Assembly: GCA_023853785.1 (NCBI GenBank)
Contig: JAJIRX010001050.1
Span: 22,774 to 86,773 of the forward strand
Direction: 5' to 3'
Length of the DNA: 64,000 nucleotides
Source of the DNA: Psilocybe azurescens
Lineage: Eukaryota; Basidiomycota; Agaricomycetes; Agaricales; Agrocybaceae
The first letter of the stretch is position 1, and each line of letters begins with the position of its first letter. Shown here piece after piece: positions 1 through 12,796 of this stretch. The translations under genes were made by a program, and so were the position numbers. A model generated the notes under the pieces. That model worked only from the letters and a program-made list of their open reading frames with translations, did not search any database and was not told where the DNA came from.

Positions 1-1644
1 TATTCTTTCGTAATCCTTATCTATGCTGTATTCTGAGTCATCCCGTCGACAAATTTTGTAGGATCCGCCAACTACAATGCCACCGATTACATGGGAATGG
101 TAGTAAATATTGTGGGAGTGCGTCTTATTGGTGTTCACTTTACCTCTTTTTCTGATTATAAAACTAGGGAGTGGCCCCAACCATTCTCGTTGCGCGGATC
201 GCCCTTACAGACCCCAAGGATACCGTTGCTCCGACCATTACCCACATATCCGGAATACACTTCCAGAGTGAGCATGAAACAAATCAGGGCACGTCGGCTG
301 ACGGAGGAGACGTTATTGTAGACGTGACGGTACGTCAGGATGAAGAGAAGCAAACTCAGTAGGAGATGTTCTCCGTAGACAGTGGAAGCTTTTTTAAGTC
401 GATTTGACCCGTGTGTTTTGTTTTATCTGGTCTTATCACATTCAGGTCAGGGCGGGTTGATTCAAGCATGAGCGTCGAAACCCAACCAAATGCTGCGAAT
501 GTCCACCCGAAGAGCCCGTACGAGCGCTCCAAATTTGCGGTGATACACCTGCTCATAGGCGCTAGGGGACCTGATGATGGAGGGACTAAATGTGATCGTC
601 CGAAGTTGCTGGAGATCTCCAAAAGCTCACCCGAGCTCGTCCTCCTCGATGTTAGATGAATATGTTTATGTTTTCAACGACTCTATCTTATCTCCTAAAC
701 AATTACATTGACTTGAACTTTTTTGAGGGGGGTGGAAGAAGAGATGGTGTGATAATGGTATCTTCGGAAAGAGATAGTCCTGGAGCAGCAAAAACAGGCG
801 CTTATAGTAGCTATCTCAACCTCAAATTGTAGACTGGACTCAGATGTCAGATGATTCTGATTTAGTATTAAAAATAAGAGAACGACTCATTTAATATGGA
901 ATCCTAAAAGCACACATGTACAAGTAGGCAACAAGGCGGGGTTCAATATCAGTATAGGTTGTCTTCACTGTCATGATATGACTATCTCACGACCACGTGA
1001 TAGCCCCGATATCTTATTTGTTGTACTTACTATGTAGCTTACTCTTCATCTTTGTTCACTTCGTTATCAGGCATATGCTACCATACATTTGAGATACAGA
1101 TAAAACTTTATTATCAGCGTCTATCCGTGCTGACTTGCATGCAGATCACCCGCTAGATCCTTACATTTTGCTTGTTGGTTTGCCCGATGAACCAGGAAGT
1201 CGTCAGCAAAATGACAGAACACATGTAGGCCAATTTGTCATGCAATGTCAGCAATTTTTACGTAGTTGCCATCGATATTTCCAACTCATAGCATATAATG
1301 ATTGTTTTCGTCTGAGATTTCAAAGCTACTGATATAGCGAGCGTAGGTCAGGAGCTAATCGGGGATAATTCTTTGAGGAACACTCTTCAAAACCAACGGC
1401 CCGGGCATTGTTTGCTTATCAACAGACTCAGTCCACACTGAGCTGAATTGTCATAATGAAGGCACATTACCCGTTGAATGAGGATATCTGTTCCGGTGCG
1501 ATGATTATTCGTCAAGGCCTGTTATCGTCTCCCTAATACAACAGGGTGTGCTTTTATCGAGATATAAGAATGGGGTTTGTTGGAAGGACCATAGTGTGTT
1601 CCCTGAGGTCCCAAGTACAAATTTCCATCATATCATTGCATCCT
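1..1644. other. No recognisable gene
   Basis: Several short open frames lie here on both strands, but none has a motif I recognise, a signal peptide or a convincing intron-exon continuation. I see no repeat or RNA gene. Part of this stretch must be the promoter and 5' leader of the downstream reductase gene. Confidence 0.5.
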
Positions 1645-3236
1645 ATGCCGTACAATTCACTCTTCTCCCCTCTTAAAATCGGTTATAACATGACGAAGAA
1701 CCGTATATTCATGGCGGCACTGACCAGAGATCGTGCGAAAGACTCAATCCCATCTGAGCTCATGAAAGAGTACTACGTCCAGCGCGTCAGTGCAGGTATG
1801 ATTGTAACGGAAGCCATCATGATATCGCCTCAGGGGTATGTCTCCATAATGATTGTGACAATACCATGCATATAATCTGTTTTTCTCGCAGAGGTGAATG
1901 GGGTTCTGCACCAGGGATCTGGAACGATACTCAGGTGGCAAGATGGAAGAATATTGTGGATTCAGTACATGAGGCTGGAGGGATCATATACGCGCAGGTT
2001 AGTCCCGCATTGGACTATTTTCATGTTTATACTAAGAGGGTTTACCAGTTTTGGCATGGTATACTTATGCCTTTAATTTACACCCAAACTGAATCTATGT
2101 TGACCTATCTTTCAGGAGGCCGTGCGTTGCACCCGGATGCACCCCTACAGAAGCTTTCTGGATTGGTAAGCTCTGCGGCTTAGGTGTAGTGATCAGTTTG
2201 ATTTACATTGATGTTATAGCCTGTATACGCCCCGTCTGCCATTAAGGCCAGGGGTGGGAAGTTCAGAGCACTTCCTGGTACCCCGGGATATGTCACGGTG
2301 AGATTATACACTGCCAGACAGTATAACCAGCGTCTTAACCAATTCGGTGATTTCGAAAAGCCCACAGAGATTGACGACCCTCAAATTTTAATCGAACAAT
2401 TTAAACATGCAGCCCTCAACGCCAAAAAAAGCAGGGTTTGATGGCATTGAGCGTAAGTCTTTTAGTCGAAAAGATATGTTACTAGACACATATGCTAACT
2501 ATCAATGTGTAACGTAGTTCACTGCGGTAATGGGTACTTGATACACACGTTCCTCGACTACACATCGAATAAACGAACCGATCGTTGGGGAGGTAGTATT
2601 GAGAATCGGTCTCGATTTGGCTTGGAAGTTATCAAGGTCTTGATTGAGGTCTTTGGGAGTAATATTGGGGTGAAGCTCACGCCTTGTGGAGGAGTGAATG
2701 ATATGGGGTTCGTGACCTGATTTACTTATTTCGTTTCGGGGGATAACCGTACTTGCTGTTTGCTACCTTTAGAATGCCACTGGAGGACACCATTAGCACC
2801 TTCTCATATTTTATTACGGAAGTCGATAGGTTGGATATCGCATATATCGTCCTCCGTCGTTATCAGTCAGCATCTGATACGTTCTACAACGGTATGTAGT
2901 TTTCCATCTATGTCAAGTCCAGTGACTAATTCAAAGTTAAGGTGTTTCTCGATCGACAAAACACGACGTGCTGGAGGCGTATGGCACCTTAATCAAGCAC
3001 TCAAAGCTGGTCGTCAATGGGGAGTTACGGCCGATGAAGGAGACGTACTCATCTCTTCTGGGAAGGTCGATGCCATTTCCATTGGATTAAAATGGATCCC
3101 ACATCCGGATTTGGCTAAACGCATAGAAAATGAGAAACCCCTCGACAATGTACTCGACGTGACATATTTATACGGCAATCACACCCACACGGACTACCAT
3201 ATCGGGTACACTGATTATCCTGAGGCAGTGTACTAG
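1645..3236 (+). CDS. Old Yellow Enzyme family NADH:flavin oxidoreductase (frame-disrupted)
   Basis: This is an FMN-dependent ene-reductase of the OYE/12-oxophytodienoate reductase family, which reduces activated C=C bonds with NAD(P)H. The start is ATG 1645; the protein opens with LFSPLKIG, KNRIFMAALTR and a VTEA strand typical of the TIM barrel. My exons: 1645-1835, 1892-1997, a 10-nt exon 2049-2058, 2116-2165, 2220-2297, 2361-2452, 2518-2707, 2773-2891 and 2942-3236. The catalytic motif reads HCGNGYL (His and Asn that bind the substrate), followed by SNKRTDRWGGSIENRSRF and a C-terminal DAISIGLKWIPHPDLAKRI. Two frame breaks are visible: seven A's near 2422-2430 where six are needed, and one missing base near 3033 (CGGCC/GATGAAG). 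It is the first gene of the oxidative cluster and points towards the P450s. Confidence 0.88.
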
Positions 3237-4046
3237 TGTTATATTCTTGACCCGATTCGCTATGCCACTTTTAATAGGAGGAGAGGTAAAAATCTTTTAC
3301 TTCCATCCTGAAGAAGATCGGGAAAGAGGTGGATCAACCTATATTTAAAATATGTTAATGAGGATATTGATGGGACAGAGGTCGGCAGGAGACGCTAGAT
3401 CGAGGAGTGCATAATTACAGCACCATAACAAATCCGGTAGATAATATACTCCCAGGAGTTAAGACACAGAAACTAGCTGGAAAAGAAGCGCTGCCTAGTA
3501 ATATATGACGCCGCTAGTTCGCAACGGAAAATATTCCCCACTATTATGTATCACCACAAAGAAGGTTTTGCACACCCCTTACCCGCTACTCTCTTGCGTC
3601 GTACAGAAGCCATGATCAATCACTATGTAGCAAGTGCCAGAATTGATGTATCAACCTCTGTTAGCAGGGGAGCGGGGCAGGCAACAGGACCAAACAATGC
3701 ACAAATGCGATGAGCGGCGCGAAAAATTGGCTTGCTCGTCGTTGGGACCGCCTTTCAGCGCGCAAAAAAATCCGTTGTGGTCCTGTAAGCCACCGCAGGC
3801 TATTTATACCCTTTGCGCAGGGGATGGACACCGGCGCGGGATGGATTGGGCGGGGCGCATTTGGACAATGTTCTAATATCAGATGGTCATTTCTGTCACC
3901 AGGAACTCTTTTTTGGATGCTTATGTTCATGGGATAAGGTCCAATGGCAGAAATGTACTGGATTTGTTATACACACGTTCACTAAAGCGTGGACCAAGAA
4001 GAAATCTTGAAAAACATAACAGCACAAATAAATATGAACACGGAAC
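3237..4046. other. Intergenic; unrecognised GC-rich patch at 3634-3937
   Basis: The 3' flank of the reductase meets the 3' flank of the first P450 here. A GC-richer patch around 3660-3880 has open frames on both strands but no family I can name. I see no clear repeat or terminator. Confidence 0.4.
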
Positions 4047-6269
4047 CTAATCAGCACGTGCAATCCACTTATAACAATCCTCGATAACTTTCATCCTGTC
4101 TGTGTCCCGTGGAGTAATTTTACACTTGAATTCCTTAGGTGATAAGGTTAGCCCCTGTAAATTTACTCAGCAAAGCTCTTTCAATGTTAAAAGAAACATA
4201 CTGACATCGGTATATTCATCTGCGACGTTCCATTTTTCGGGTTGAGGTATCGGGCCACCTATAGGAGCAAAATCAAAAGCCCAAATAAGTCGCATGACGG
4301 CGAGATTCTATTATTTTGAGTCAAGATGATATCATCAATAACAGGACTGGCTCATACCAAGTTCATATTAGCAAGGTGCATTCCAGGGCAGAGGCGCTAG
4401 AAAGTTGTAAATTGTCACTCCGAGGCCGCAGAAAAGATGGAAAGAAGCTTCCCGTACCTTCCCACTTCCAAATGGAAGAGTAGAACGTATATTGTAGTCT
4501 TTTTCAATCCCCGGTCTCGTTCCGTCAGGGGTCAACAGATACCGCTCAGGCCAAAACTCATCCGGGCGTTCGAAGAGGTCTATGAATTTTGATGATTAAG
4601 GGTGTGGTTACTGCGGTGGAAGAAATACACACCTGGATCATGCATTATCCCCCTTCGAGTATCATCAATAAGGGTAATGCGAATACTTTTGCTTGCAATA
4701 CTTACATATATTGATGATAATTGGTGCCCCTTTAGGGATGGTATACTCTCGATACTAGGATGATCGACATATATGAAGCCAAATGAAGATATTTGAGACT
4801 TAATCACTCACTTGACAATCGGTAAATGCAGCATGCGGAACACCGACGGGGCCAGCAGGTGTCATACGATGTATCTGATCATATCCTTGTTTAATCTCAT
4901 GGCTGATTATAGTGGATTGAATATATCAAACCTCTTTTATCAACGCTTGAACGTAGGGCAAAGCGCTAACATCGCTGTAAACTGGGAGCCTTTTCTTTCC
5001 AACAACTGTGTCGACTTCATTTTGAGCCTTTCGCAGAGAAGCAGGTGACTTCATGAGCCGGAGGACTAGAGATTGTAGAAGTGCTGAGGATGTGTCTGTT
5101 CCACCATCTATCAGAATTCCGCCTAGATATCTATGTACACGAAAGGTGAGTAGATTTACAAGACGTCACTCAGATTCGGTGCCTACCCAGTCAATTCCCG
5201 GCTAATTCCAAGCTCGGATTGTCGACGCAGGACATCTTCGATCATGGATCCGGTCTTATTCCCGTTGGTAACCTTCTGTTCAGTGTGCTCTAAAAAGAAA
5301 AGTACAAGGCTCGCTGTAGCCTTCGCGTCTCCCTCCAAAGTTGCTTGAACGGAGCCCAGCGCTCTGGAATATATTTCAGAATAGGAATGAGGTCGACAGG
5401 TGCCGCTTCAGGAGATACTGTCTTCAATAGTTGATGCGTATATTCGCGGTATTGCGTGGGCTCTGGTGAGTTGTACCTCGGCGCGGGCTTTCCAAAGAGA
5501 ACCGAAGTTATGAAGGAGAACGCAAAACGAGAGACATGGGAACGGAAGTCCTGTGGTCGTTATATCAGATTTTCAGGGCACAAAAGACACCACAGAGGAA
5601 GACTACTTCGGGGCCATGCAAAATATCGTATAGCAGCTGCGTTGTTTCGGTCTCCGAAATTGGAAGGTGCGTTTGGACGGCTTGCGGAGTCACCAACGGT
5701 TGGATTGCTTTCCGACTCGTTTTCCAGACATGATTATCTGTAAGAGTGTCAGCATAAACGGCATCAGTATAGGCGTATATGAAGATCATATTCACCGGCA
5801 GGCGCAAAAGAAAAACATTCCCCCAGTGACCACATCCAATGCGTATAGGAAAGGGCGGGATGACGTTTCACTGATGCGATCATCAAGGAGCTCCTTTACA
5901 CTTTTCATGTCTGAAAGTACAATGATCGTCTGATTCGCAACTTTCACCTAGATTATTTACGAAGTTAGTCTAGTTACCCACCATTGCGACACATCGTGCA
6001 CGCACCGAGATAATACCGCCATACTCCTGAGCCCATTCGCTGAACCTGGTTCATAACAACACGATGGATGAGCAAAGATAACATGGAAGAAGGGGAGACT
6101 CGACAAACTTAAGGAAGGTGAATTTGGGTGGGATTAGGTGTATGTTTCCCAATATCGGGAGGGTTGGAGGGCCAGGTGGTAGACTTTTGTCTCGTCTGCC
6201 GATGCTTAGCAGCTTGTATATCAGCCAAGCAGCGCCTAGTACGACCAGTGATGTAAGCGTAGGGTACAT
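4047..6269 (-). CDS. Cytochrome P450 monooxygenase, array copy 1
   Basis: Fungal microsomal P450 (CYP64/O-methylsterigmatocystin-oxidoreductase-like group; family not assignable by eye). ATG at 6269 opens a membrane anchor followed by [16 protein letters not shown], the Pro-rich hinge. In order along the minus strand: exon with [59 protein letters not shown]; the I-helix DGGTDTSS in place of AGxDTT; K-E then a THR-type ExxR after an intron; PER-type motif; and the heme loop LPFGSGK plus RLCPGMH across an intron (Cys codon near 4389). It ends in FKCKITPR and stop TAG at 4047-4049. At least one T is missing in a T-run near 5292-5296 (the frame stops before LEHTEQ), and one G too many is likely in the VTGG region. 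It likely has about a dozen exons, as in the other copies. Confidence 0.88.
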
Positions 6270-7538
6270 TGAGCGAGAGGAAATTGACTAGGAGGGTTTG
6301 GTGTCTTGCGATGTAGCAACCTGCTACTCAATGTCGAGCACAGAGAGGACCTCAAGACGGATTATAGTGACGAATCAGCGGGGTGGTATTACACGAGAAA
6401 CAGTCCTAATCGTATCTAAATAGAGTGAAATGACAGAAAGAGAGAGGTATGAATGAATAATAAACGTAATTGCCATCGGGAGACGAGTAATGCATGAGTG
6501 ATCGCCGTTCTGCACAAATTTTGAAAACCAAAAGTACTTGTTCCGGGTAAATATTTGCTACCCCAGTCTAAATCGTTCCAGAACCCTGTTATACCATGAA
6601 AAGCCAAAAAGGTGGAACAACCGAAGATTGCAGGTAATCTAGATGAACGTTGTTGAGCTGCGGAGCGGTTATTGAAAGGGAATCCTGTCTGCACATCAAG
6701 GGAAAAATGATCAAATGGCAGGCTAAATATACGGAGGCCTTCAACGTAAATGGTCGAGATGTGCTGGGAGGTTTACATATCTTTCGATAAATAGCTATAC
6801 GCGGAAGATAAGGGCATCATATACATACCTTAACTATGATCGGTAAATAGTAAATTCAATTATATCACCTCTTCTTCGATGAACAGAGACCCGCCTGACT
6901 ATTCAAGGAGATAATCATGCACGTCACTAAGCAAGTGATGAATAGGAGCATGAGCTTATGAGGTCTCCAAACCGCCAGTAGCCGTCAGCACTGTCGTCCC
7001 GTGGTCGTAGAGTTTGACGCAGTAACCATCCATATTGGTGTGCACAGAAAAATTATGTCGCGAGATAATTCGCTGAGAATGAGCAACAAAAATAAAGGAG
7101 GTGAATTCGATTGGGATTCGAAGGCAGCGGTTTGTGACCGACATATACACAGATAAGCGAAGAAAGCGGAGGAGGTCCGAGTAACGATTACGTAATTAAC
7201 TTAGGGGCGGCCGCCATATCCATAGAAATGTCGATGAGGTCTCGACCATGTCATATTGCATGAATGTAGATCCACAAAGCACTGATACCCAAAATAAGGG
7301 TGAGCCTTTGATCGTTCACCATGAGGGGAATGGCCCACCCACTACTGAGAGATGTCGACATCTTTGAGGAATCAGCGAAGTGGCGGAGGATATTAAGATC
7401 GAGAAACCTTGAGAGGAATGGCCGCACACAGAAGATTAATATGAAGATAGGATAGCTCCACAGTTTATATTTGAGATATTGCCGGTATATGCGGAGGGAA
7501 TGAGTTTTCGGCAACCCTGAATTAAGTCAAATATCGTA
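6270..7538. other. P450-1 upstream intergenic region
   Basis: No gene is recognised. The first few hundred bases upstream of 6269 (with respect to the minus strand) should hold the P450-1 promoter. Blocks such as the 6300-6480 stretch resemble the equivalent flank of P450 copy 3 (19270-19460), which fits array duplication that included the promoters. Confidence 0.5.
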
Positions 7539-8630
7539 CACTGCTGGCGCTGACCGCTGTATGTCTGACATACATCAATTTATATACATGACTGATATAA
7601 GAATTGATGTAAGTATGACATATATCATTTATGTTTAGAAATAATACAGATATCAGACATATATTCTGTTTTTTGGCTGTATTTTGAACAAACACAATTT
7701 CTGTTTCTAAGCTGTAAGTAAATAAACACCTGAATAAACATAATTTCAAGTTCTCTTTGGCTGTTTGTCAAAGATCCAAAATAGGCGTATATAATTGCTG
7801 TATGTTATACAAACATAACTTGTCTAAATAAAACTTACAGTTAAAGAACAGAACTTCTGTTAGTAAAACAAACAGAATTTGTGTATGTAATTATTGTATG
7901 TCAAACTTACACTGAAACATACAGTATTTGACTTGCTCAGCAAGTCAATGAGTGTGCAAAGAATTCACATTTCGAGTGCGATGGTGACTCGCACATGACA
8001 TTTAAACAATTGAATCTACTTTATTATCAACTCGCAGTTCATTCAATTTAGTCCATTTGATGTGATAAAGACGTATATTTTACTGACTACAGAGTGCAAA
8101 GATCTATTTAGTTAACCCTTTATAAACAACAAGGCCAAAGTGAATTGATACTTATATATTCAATCATTTATTATCATGTGTGAGTCACTGTTGCACTCAA
8201 AATGTGAATTCTTTGCACACTCATCAACTTGCTCAGCAAGTCAAATACTGTATATTTTGGTGTAAGGTTGACATACAGCAATTATATACACAAATTCTGG
8301 TAGTAAAACAAACAAAAACTCTGTTTTTCAACTGTAAGTTTTATTTACAAAAGTGATGTTTGTATACAGCAATTATATACACAATATTTGTATGTAAAAC
8401 ATACAGTAATTATATACAGCTATTCTGTCTATTTGGTATTTTATGTACTTACAGCTTAGAAACAGAAATAGGGTTTGTTTAACATACAGCCACTGAACAC
8501 AATATATGTCTGATTGATGTATTATTTCTAAATATAATTGTTGCATACCATATGTACATACATCAATTATTACATAAGTCATATATATAATTTGTGTATG
8601 TCAGACATACAGCGATCAGCGCCAGCAGTG
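7539..8630. mobile_element. CACTG-ended foldback element (about 1.09 kb), TSD GTA
   Basis: The ends are CACTGCTGGCGCTGAC on the left and its inverted GATCAGCGCCAGCAGTG on the right, with GTA on both sides (7536-7538 and 8631-8633) as a 3-bp target duplication. The two arms are long imperfect inverted repeats (roughly 7539-8000 against 8170-8630) and include repeated TACAGCAATTATATACA-type subterminal units. The odd palindrome GACTTGCTCAGCAAGTC occurs in both arms. There is no coding capacity. Ends of the CACTG...CAGTG type with a 3-bp duplication fit the CACTA/EnSpm superfamily; that assignment is inference. Confidence 0.85.
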
Positions 8631-8675
8631 GTATGTACCAACGAACTCTCAAGACAAGGGTCGCAAGCCCATATT

Positions 8676-10902
8676 TTAAATACTACTATAACACTCTTCT
8701 ATAACCTCAATCTTTTCTTTACTCCGTGGGGTGATCTTACAATTGAATGGTTTAGGGCTAAGGTTAATGCCCTATAAAGCTGAAGTCAGAAAGCTTGGTA
8801 CACTGTACAGAAGTTCACTGACATCAATAAATTCATCTGCAAGGCTCCATTTTTCAGATCGAGGAACCGAGCCGTCTATGGGAGAAAAATTGAATGCCCA
8901 AAGAAGGCGCGTGACTGCAAGACTCTATAATTGTCAGTTAGTGTAAGACACGTCAACTAGAAAAATAAGAAGTACTATGTTTGTAGTGGCGAGGTGCATT
9001 CCGGGGCAAAGTCTCTACAGAAGTCGTGAATCATCAGTCTATGAGCGGGAAAGGGGGAAGTGAGCCATCCTCTACCTTGCCACTTCCAAACGGAAGGCTC
9101 AAACGGATGGTGTAGCCTTTCTCAAGCCCTGGCTTGGTTCCATCAGGGGTCAGTAGGTACCGTTCTGGCCAAAATTCCTCCGGACGTTCGAAAAGATCTT
9201 CAAGTTTGCAGTATTGATATCATACAAAAATCGTCACTGCAATATAAGAATCACATACCTGGGTTATGGAATATCCCCCTTCAAAGGTAATGATCAGTTG
9301 CAAGTGCAAACACTTCGATGTGGGAAACTTACAGACGTTGGTAAGAATTGGAGTACCCTTAGGTATAGTATATCCCCGATACTACGTTACAAAGATTGCA
9401 TAATGGATACAAATATATGTTAATAAAGCGACCCACTCACTTGGCAATCCTCTCTCGTGGCATGAGGGATGCCAGCGGGGCCAGCAGGTCTCAGCCGATG
9501 CACCTATCGGGGTCATTGAACAGAATTATAATAACGAGAAGACAAATTTGGACTTGCCGTACCTCTTTGATCATAGCTTGGACATACGGTAAGGACTGGA
9601 TATCGTGAGCGGCCGGAAACCTTAAATCTCCCAACACATTGTCAATTTCATCTTGGGCCTTGCGCAACGATTCAGGAGAGTCAATGAGACAGAGGACCAA
9701 AGACTGAATAAGCGATGCGGATGTTTCTGCTCCTCCATCAAGCATAATTCCGCCAATGTAACTGGGTTGTAGATAATCAGTTTAAATTACACGCAAATCG
9801 AGTGTAGATACTTACCCAATCATATCCCGACTTAACCCTAGCTCTACTTGTTTGTCTATAATACTTTCAATTAAGGTACCACTCCTATGCCCAGTGCTGA
9901 TCCTTTCTTCGGCATATTCTAGAAGCGAAAAGTATAGTGATTTCTGTAGCTGTCGCGTTGTCCTCCAAAGCTGCTTCCAAGGCGCCAATCGTTCGGGAAC
10001 GTATTTAAGAAGCGGAACGAGGTCTACAGGGGCAGCCGCTGGAGCTACTGTTCGCGAGAAGTGCCGCATGTAGGCACGGAATAACGATGCCTCTGTCGAG
10101 TCGTGTCTTGGTGTAGGCTTTCCAAAAACGACAGAGGTCACAAAAGACAGTGTAGCCCGGGAGACATGAGAGCAGAACTCCTGGGGTAGCATTGACGTCA
10201 GAGATTCCAAGGCGATAAAAGTAGAGAAAGTCACTGCGTACCTCGGGGTGATGTAAAATGTCATATAAAGCTGCCTCGTCTCCACATCCACAACAGGAAG
10301 ATGTGCCTGGACGGCCTGAGGCGCCATCAATGGTTGGACTACTTTACGGCCAATTTTCCAGATGTGACTATCTATTCGAGTGGTGTGTAGGTGGGAATGA
10401 GATCCTGTTTATACTGGGACAATATTTACTATACCTGAAGTTGCCAAAGCGAAGTAATTTTTGTCTGTGACGACGTCTGCAGCGTATAAGGAAGGACGGG
10501 ATGATGTTTCGTGGCTGCGCTCATCGAGGAGCTCTTTCACAATGGTCATGTCCGATATTATGATCACTGTTCCGTTGGCTACTTTGAGCTACATAGCCCG
10601 AATTGGTCTAGTAGTCCGTGGTAACGGTGAAAAGAAATCGTACCGATATAATCCCGCCATACTCTTTTGCCCACTCCGTGAATCTAATTTGTTATATCGC
10701 GATGAGCAGTCAAGTTAGACGCATAGGAACAGATTTACGAACTTAAGAAACGGGAATTGAAGCGGGAGTAAGTGTATGTTCCCCAAAATCGGGATGGTTG
10801 GAGGTCCGGGTGGTAGCTTTTCGTCTCGACGACCAAAACGGGCGATCTTGCAGATAAGCCAGAAAAGACCAAATATGATCAGAAAAAGAACCTATGGTCC
10901 AT
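8676..10902 (-). CDS. Cytochrome P450 monooxygenase, array copy 2
   Basis: Same P450 family as the neighbours. The N-terminal anchor is VLFLIIFGLFWLIC, then ARFGRRDEKLPPGPP and an ILGNIHLLP hinge. The middle exon (about 9812-10330) carries SHVSRATLSFVTSVVFGKPTP, AAPVDLVPLLKYVPERLAPW and the SLYFSLLEYAEER helix. The I-helix reads DGGAETSAS, ExxR is E-V-H-R across an intron, and the heme loop is split as LPFGSGK and RLCPGMH (Cys codon near 9007). The stop is TAA at 8676-8678 after TPRSKEKIEVIEECY. The probable start ATG at 10902 is one base out of frame with the anchor (AGG followed by TTC where AGGG would fit), so the 5' end is uncertain. It lies about 0.4 kb from the small conserved gene upstream and next to the CACTG element downstream. 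Confidence 0.86.
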
Positions 10903-11327
10903 TAAGAAAGAGGAAGTAATTAAGACAGTTGGGATACGTGAGGGTTGATCCTGAAGTAAGACAGCAATTCACTACTTGCAGTCGACCGCAGAGAGGACCT
11001 AAGACGGAATAGGAGTCAATATAAAAGATGACGATTGAAAGCCATTGAACACGCTTTATATACTTGATAATATAGGCATAACAGAAGTAGAGATAACAAC
11101 GGGACAAACAAAGTGGCCCCGAGCGAGTGAAAGATGATCGACGCTATAAATGTTAGAAGCGAATTACCACCCGAATAAGGATTTCATAACCAGCTAATAT
11201 GTACAAGCTTTGCTCACAGATTTTGCCGTTACGTAAAAACATGGGAATGTGGTCGGTATAAATTAAATTCGACTGTATAACCACTGGTGTACCGGAGTTG
11301 AATATACGCCGACATCTACTGGGATGA

Positions 11328-11899
11328 CTAGATGGTCTTCCCAGCGATAGAACTCCTTCCCAGTCACAGTCTTGTATCCTGTTCGGACGGCGCTTGCGAT
11401 TTGTGCGTCTTTGGCCTGCTCAATCACTGATTCGTTGGATTGATCGCCAGCACTGAGGACGTGCTCTTGGACAAGGTCGATGGCTAGACGTGAAGAATGG
11501 GCGATGATACGGGCCCAGAGAAAGGAATATTTAGTTAGTCTGTACGGCAGAGATTGGGACGGCGATACGGCGGGAGGGGTGCGTGATGAAGATCTAACCG
11601 AGGTTTATGTACCTTTATCAAGGTAATCTGTGAAGGAAATAAACAGCGTTAACCCTCGTTCAAAATTAAAAGTGGAGGATGAACGAGTATAGTTGACGAT
11701 TTGACGGTGGTCGCGAGGCGTAAGGAGAAAGTCGTACCTTCTTTTTCTCTCCCTTCTCGCCTCCTCCCAGGGCACCGTTAATAGCGCCCAGGATAGCACT
11801 TGTGCCGTTGTTCTCAGTCTTTCCGTTAGACTCGGCGGAGTTACCCTGGGTCTTGCTCGCGCTCTCCACCTCGTTAACGACCTTCTTTAAGAAATCCAT
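11328..11899 (-). CDS. Small conserved fungal protein, copy 1 (VQEHVL family)
   Basis: A small hydrophilic protein of a type common in agaricomycetes; I do not know its function. Exon 1 (11738-11899) encodes MDFLKKVVNEVES, a Ser/Asn-rich linker and the Gly-rich ILGAINGALGGGEKGE. A tiny 15-nt exon (DYLDK) follows, then an exon with DLVQEHVLSAGDQSNES, EQAKDAQIASAVRTGYKTVTGK. No membrane segment or signal peptide is seen, so it is probably intracellular. An A-run at the end of exon 1 appears one base short for the splice phase, and the C-terminus seems frame-shifted, so the stop at 11328 is chosen by analogy with the family ending. The paralog at 29.7-30.2 kb has the same exon structure. Both lie just upstream of a P450 on the same strand. 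Confidence 0.75.
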
Positions 11900-12014
11900 T
11901 TCCGTGAGGGTAATGTTGCGTGTGAAATTGAATGAAAATTGGGAAGATAAGGTATGTCAATCGATAGGTGTTCAGATTGCAGAGAGTTAATGCGAAAGTT
12001 TTTATGCAGAGGCA

Positions 12015-12030
12015 ACCCGCGCCTTTTATA
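12015..12030 (-). promoter_or_regulatory. TATA-like promoter element of small gene 1
   Basis: Read on the minus strand this is TATAAAAGGCGCGGGT, about 115-130 bp upstream of the ATG at 11899. The same string (ATAAAAGGCGCGGGT) stands at the same distance upstream of the paralog at 30.2 kb although surrounding bases differ, so it is a good core-promoter candidate. Confidence 0.65.
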
Positions 12031-12436
12031 TTTTGCTATGCCCTGCGCCAAGGCTAATACTCCGAATATGGATATAATGACCCTCGCATTTGAAATTTGT
12101 GGGGTTGATCTTACCCCTGAAGCGCCCAGGCAGGCCCTGACAGAACCTGAATGCCCCTGTATGATCTTCCGTTCAAATTTAAACTATTCTGAAGTTAATC
12201 ATTTCTGACTGACGTCAAACGACTTCTCTGAGTCAGAGAACAGAACATTTTTGTGCATATGTACGATAAGAATGTCATATGGGCATGACTTACGCTGGGG
12301 CAGGGAAAGCTGGTAAATGAGAAAGGGAGTGGGAGTGGGGAGACAACTCGGAAGAGGAAGAGGAAGAGGTAGTGTATATTGAGAGCTGCGATGCGATGCT
12401 ATGTTATCACGTCGAGAGCTCTAATATCCAGGTGTC

Positions 12437-12796
12437 CTTTGTAGAGGTATAACAAGGGTCGTAAAATATTTGAATTATAAATCAATTGTGAACTTTGAAA
12501 AGTATTTTATATGTGGGGAAGCCTGAATTGTCCTCAAGATCACAAGTCCGTGACAATCTATAAATTTCTTTGTACTTCAACTTCAAAGGATCTTTGTAGA
12601 GCAATCATGGGCATATATTCCTCTACAAAGCTACTTTGAATTCTGCGCCCACTCAATTCAAGGCAACTTTATAGATTGTCACGTATTTATGCTATTATAG
12701 TCAATACAGGTCTCCTCCGCAAATAATTTTTTTTTTAAAGGTGAAAGTTAACCTATACTTGGAATATTTTACAACCCTAATTATACCTCTACAAAG
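12437..12796. mobile_element. MITE-like inverted-repeat element (about 360 bp)
   Basis: The left end CTTTGTAGAGGTATAACAAG is mirrored at the right end (RC: CTTTGTAGAGGTATAATTAG). The arms continue with GTAAAATATT and GTGACAATCTATAAA on both sides. The CTTTGTAGAG word recurs inside at about 12590 and 12630. There is no coding potential. I could not fix a target duplication, so the superfamily stays open. Confidence 0.7.

Noticed and set aside
2942..3000. A third frame shift in the OYE gene
   Set aside because: With the phase-1 junction at 2891/2942 the frame reads STKHDVLEAYGTLI correctly, so no error is needed there.
3634..3937. GC-rich open frames on both strands
   Set aside because: Overlapping frames on opposite strands, no recognised family and no introns or start context that favour one.
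7539..8630. CRISPR-like array from repeated TACAGCAATTATATACA words
   Set aside because: The repeats are subterminal motifs in inverted arms of a transposon, with irregular spacing and variable sequence, in a eukaryotic genome.
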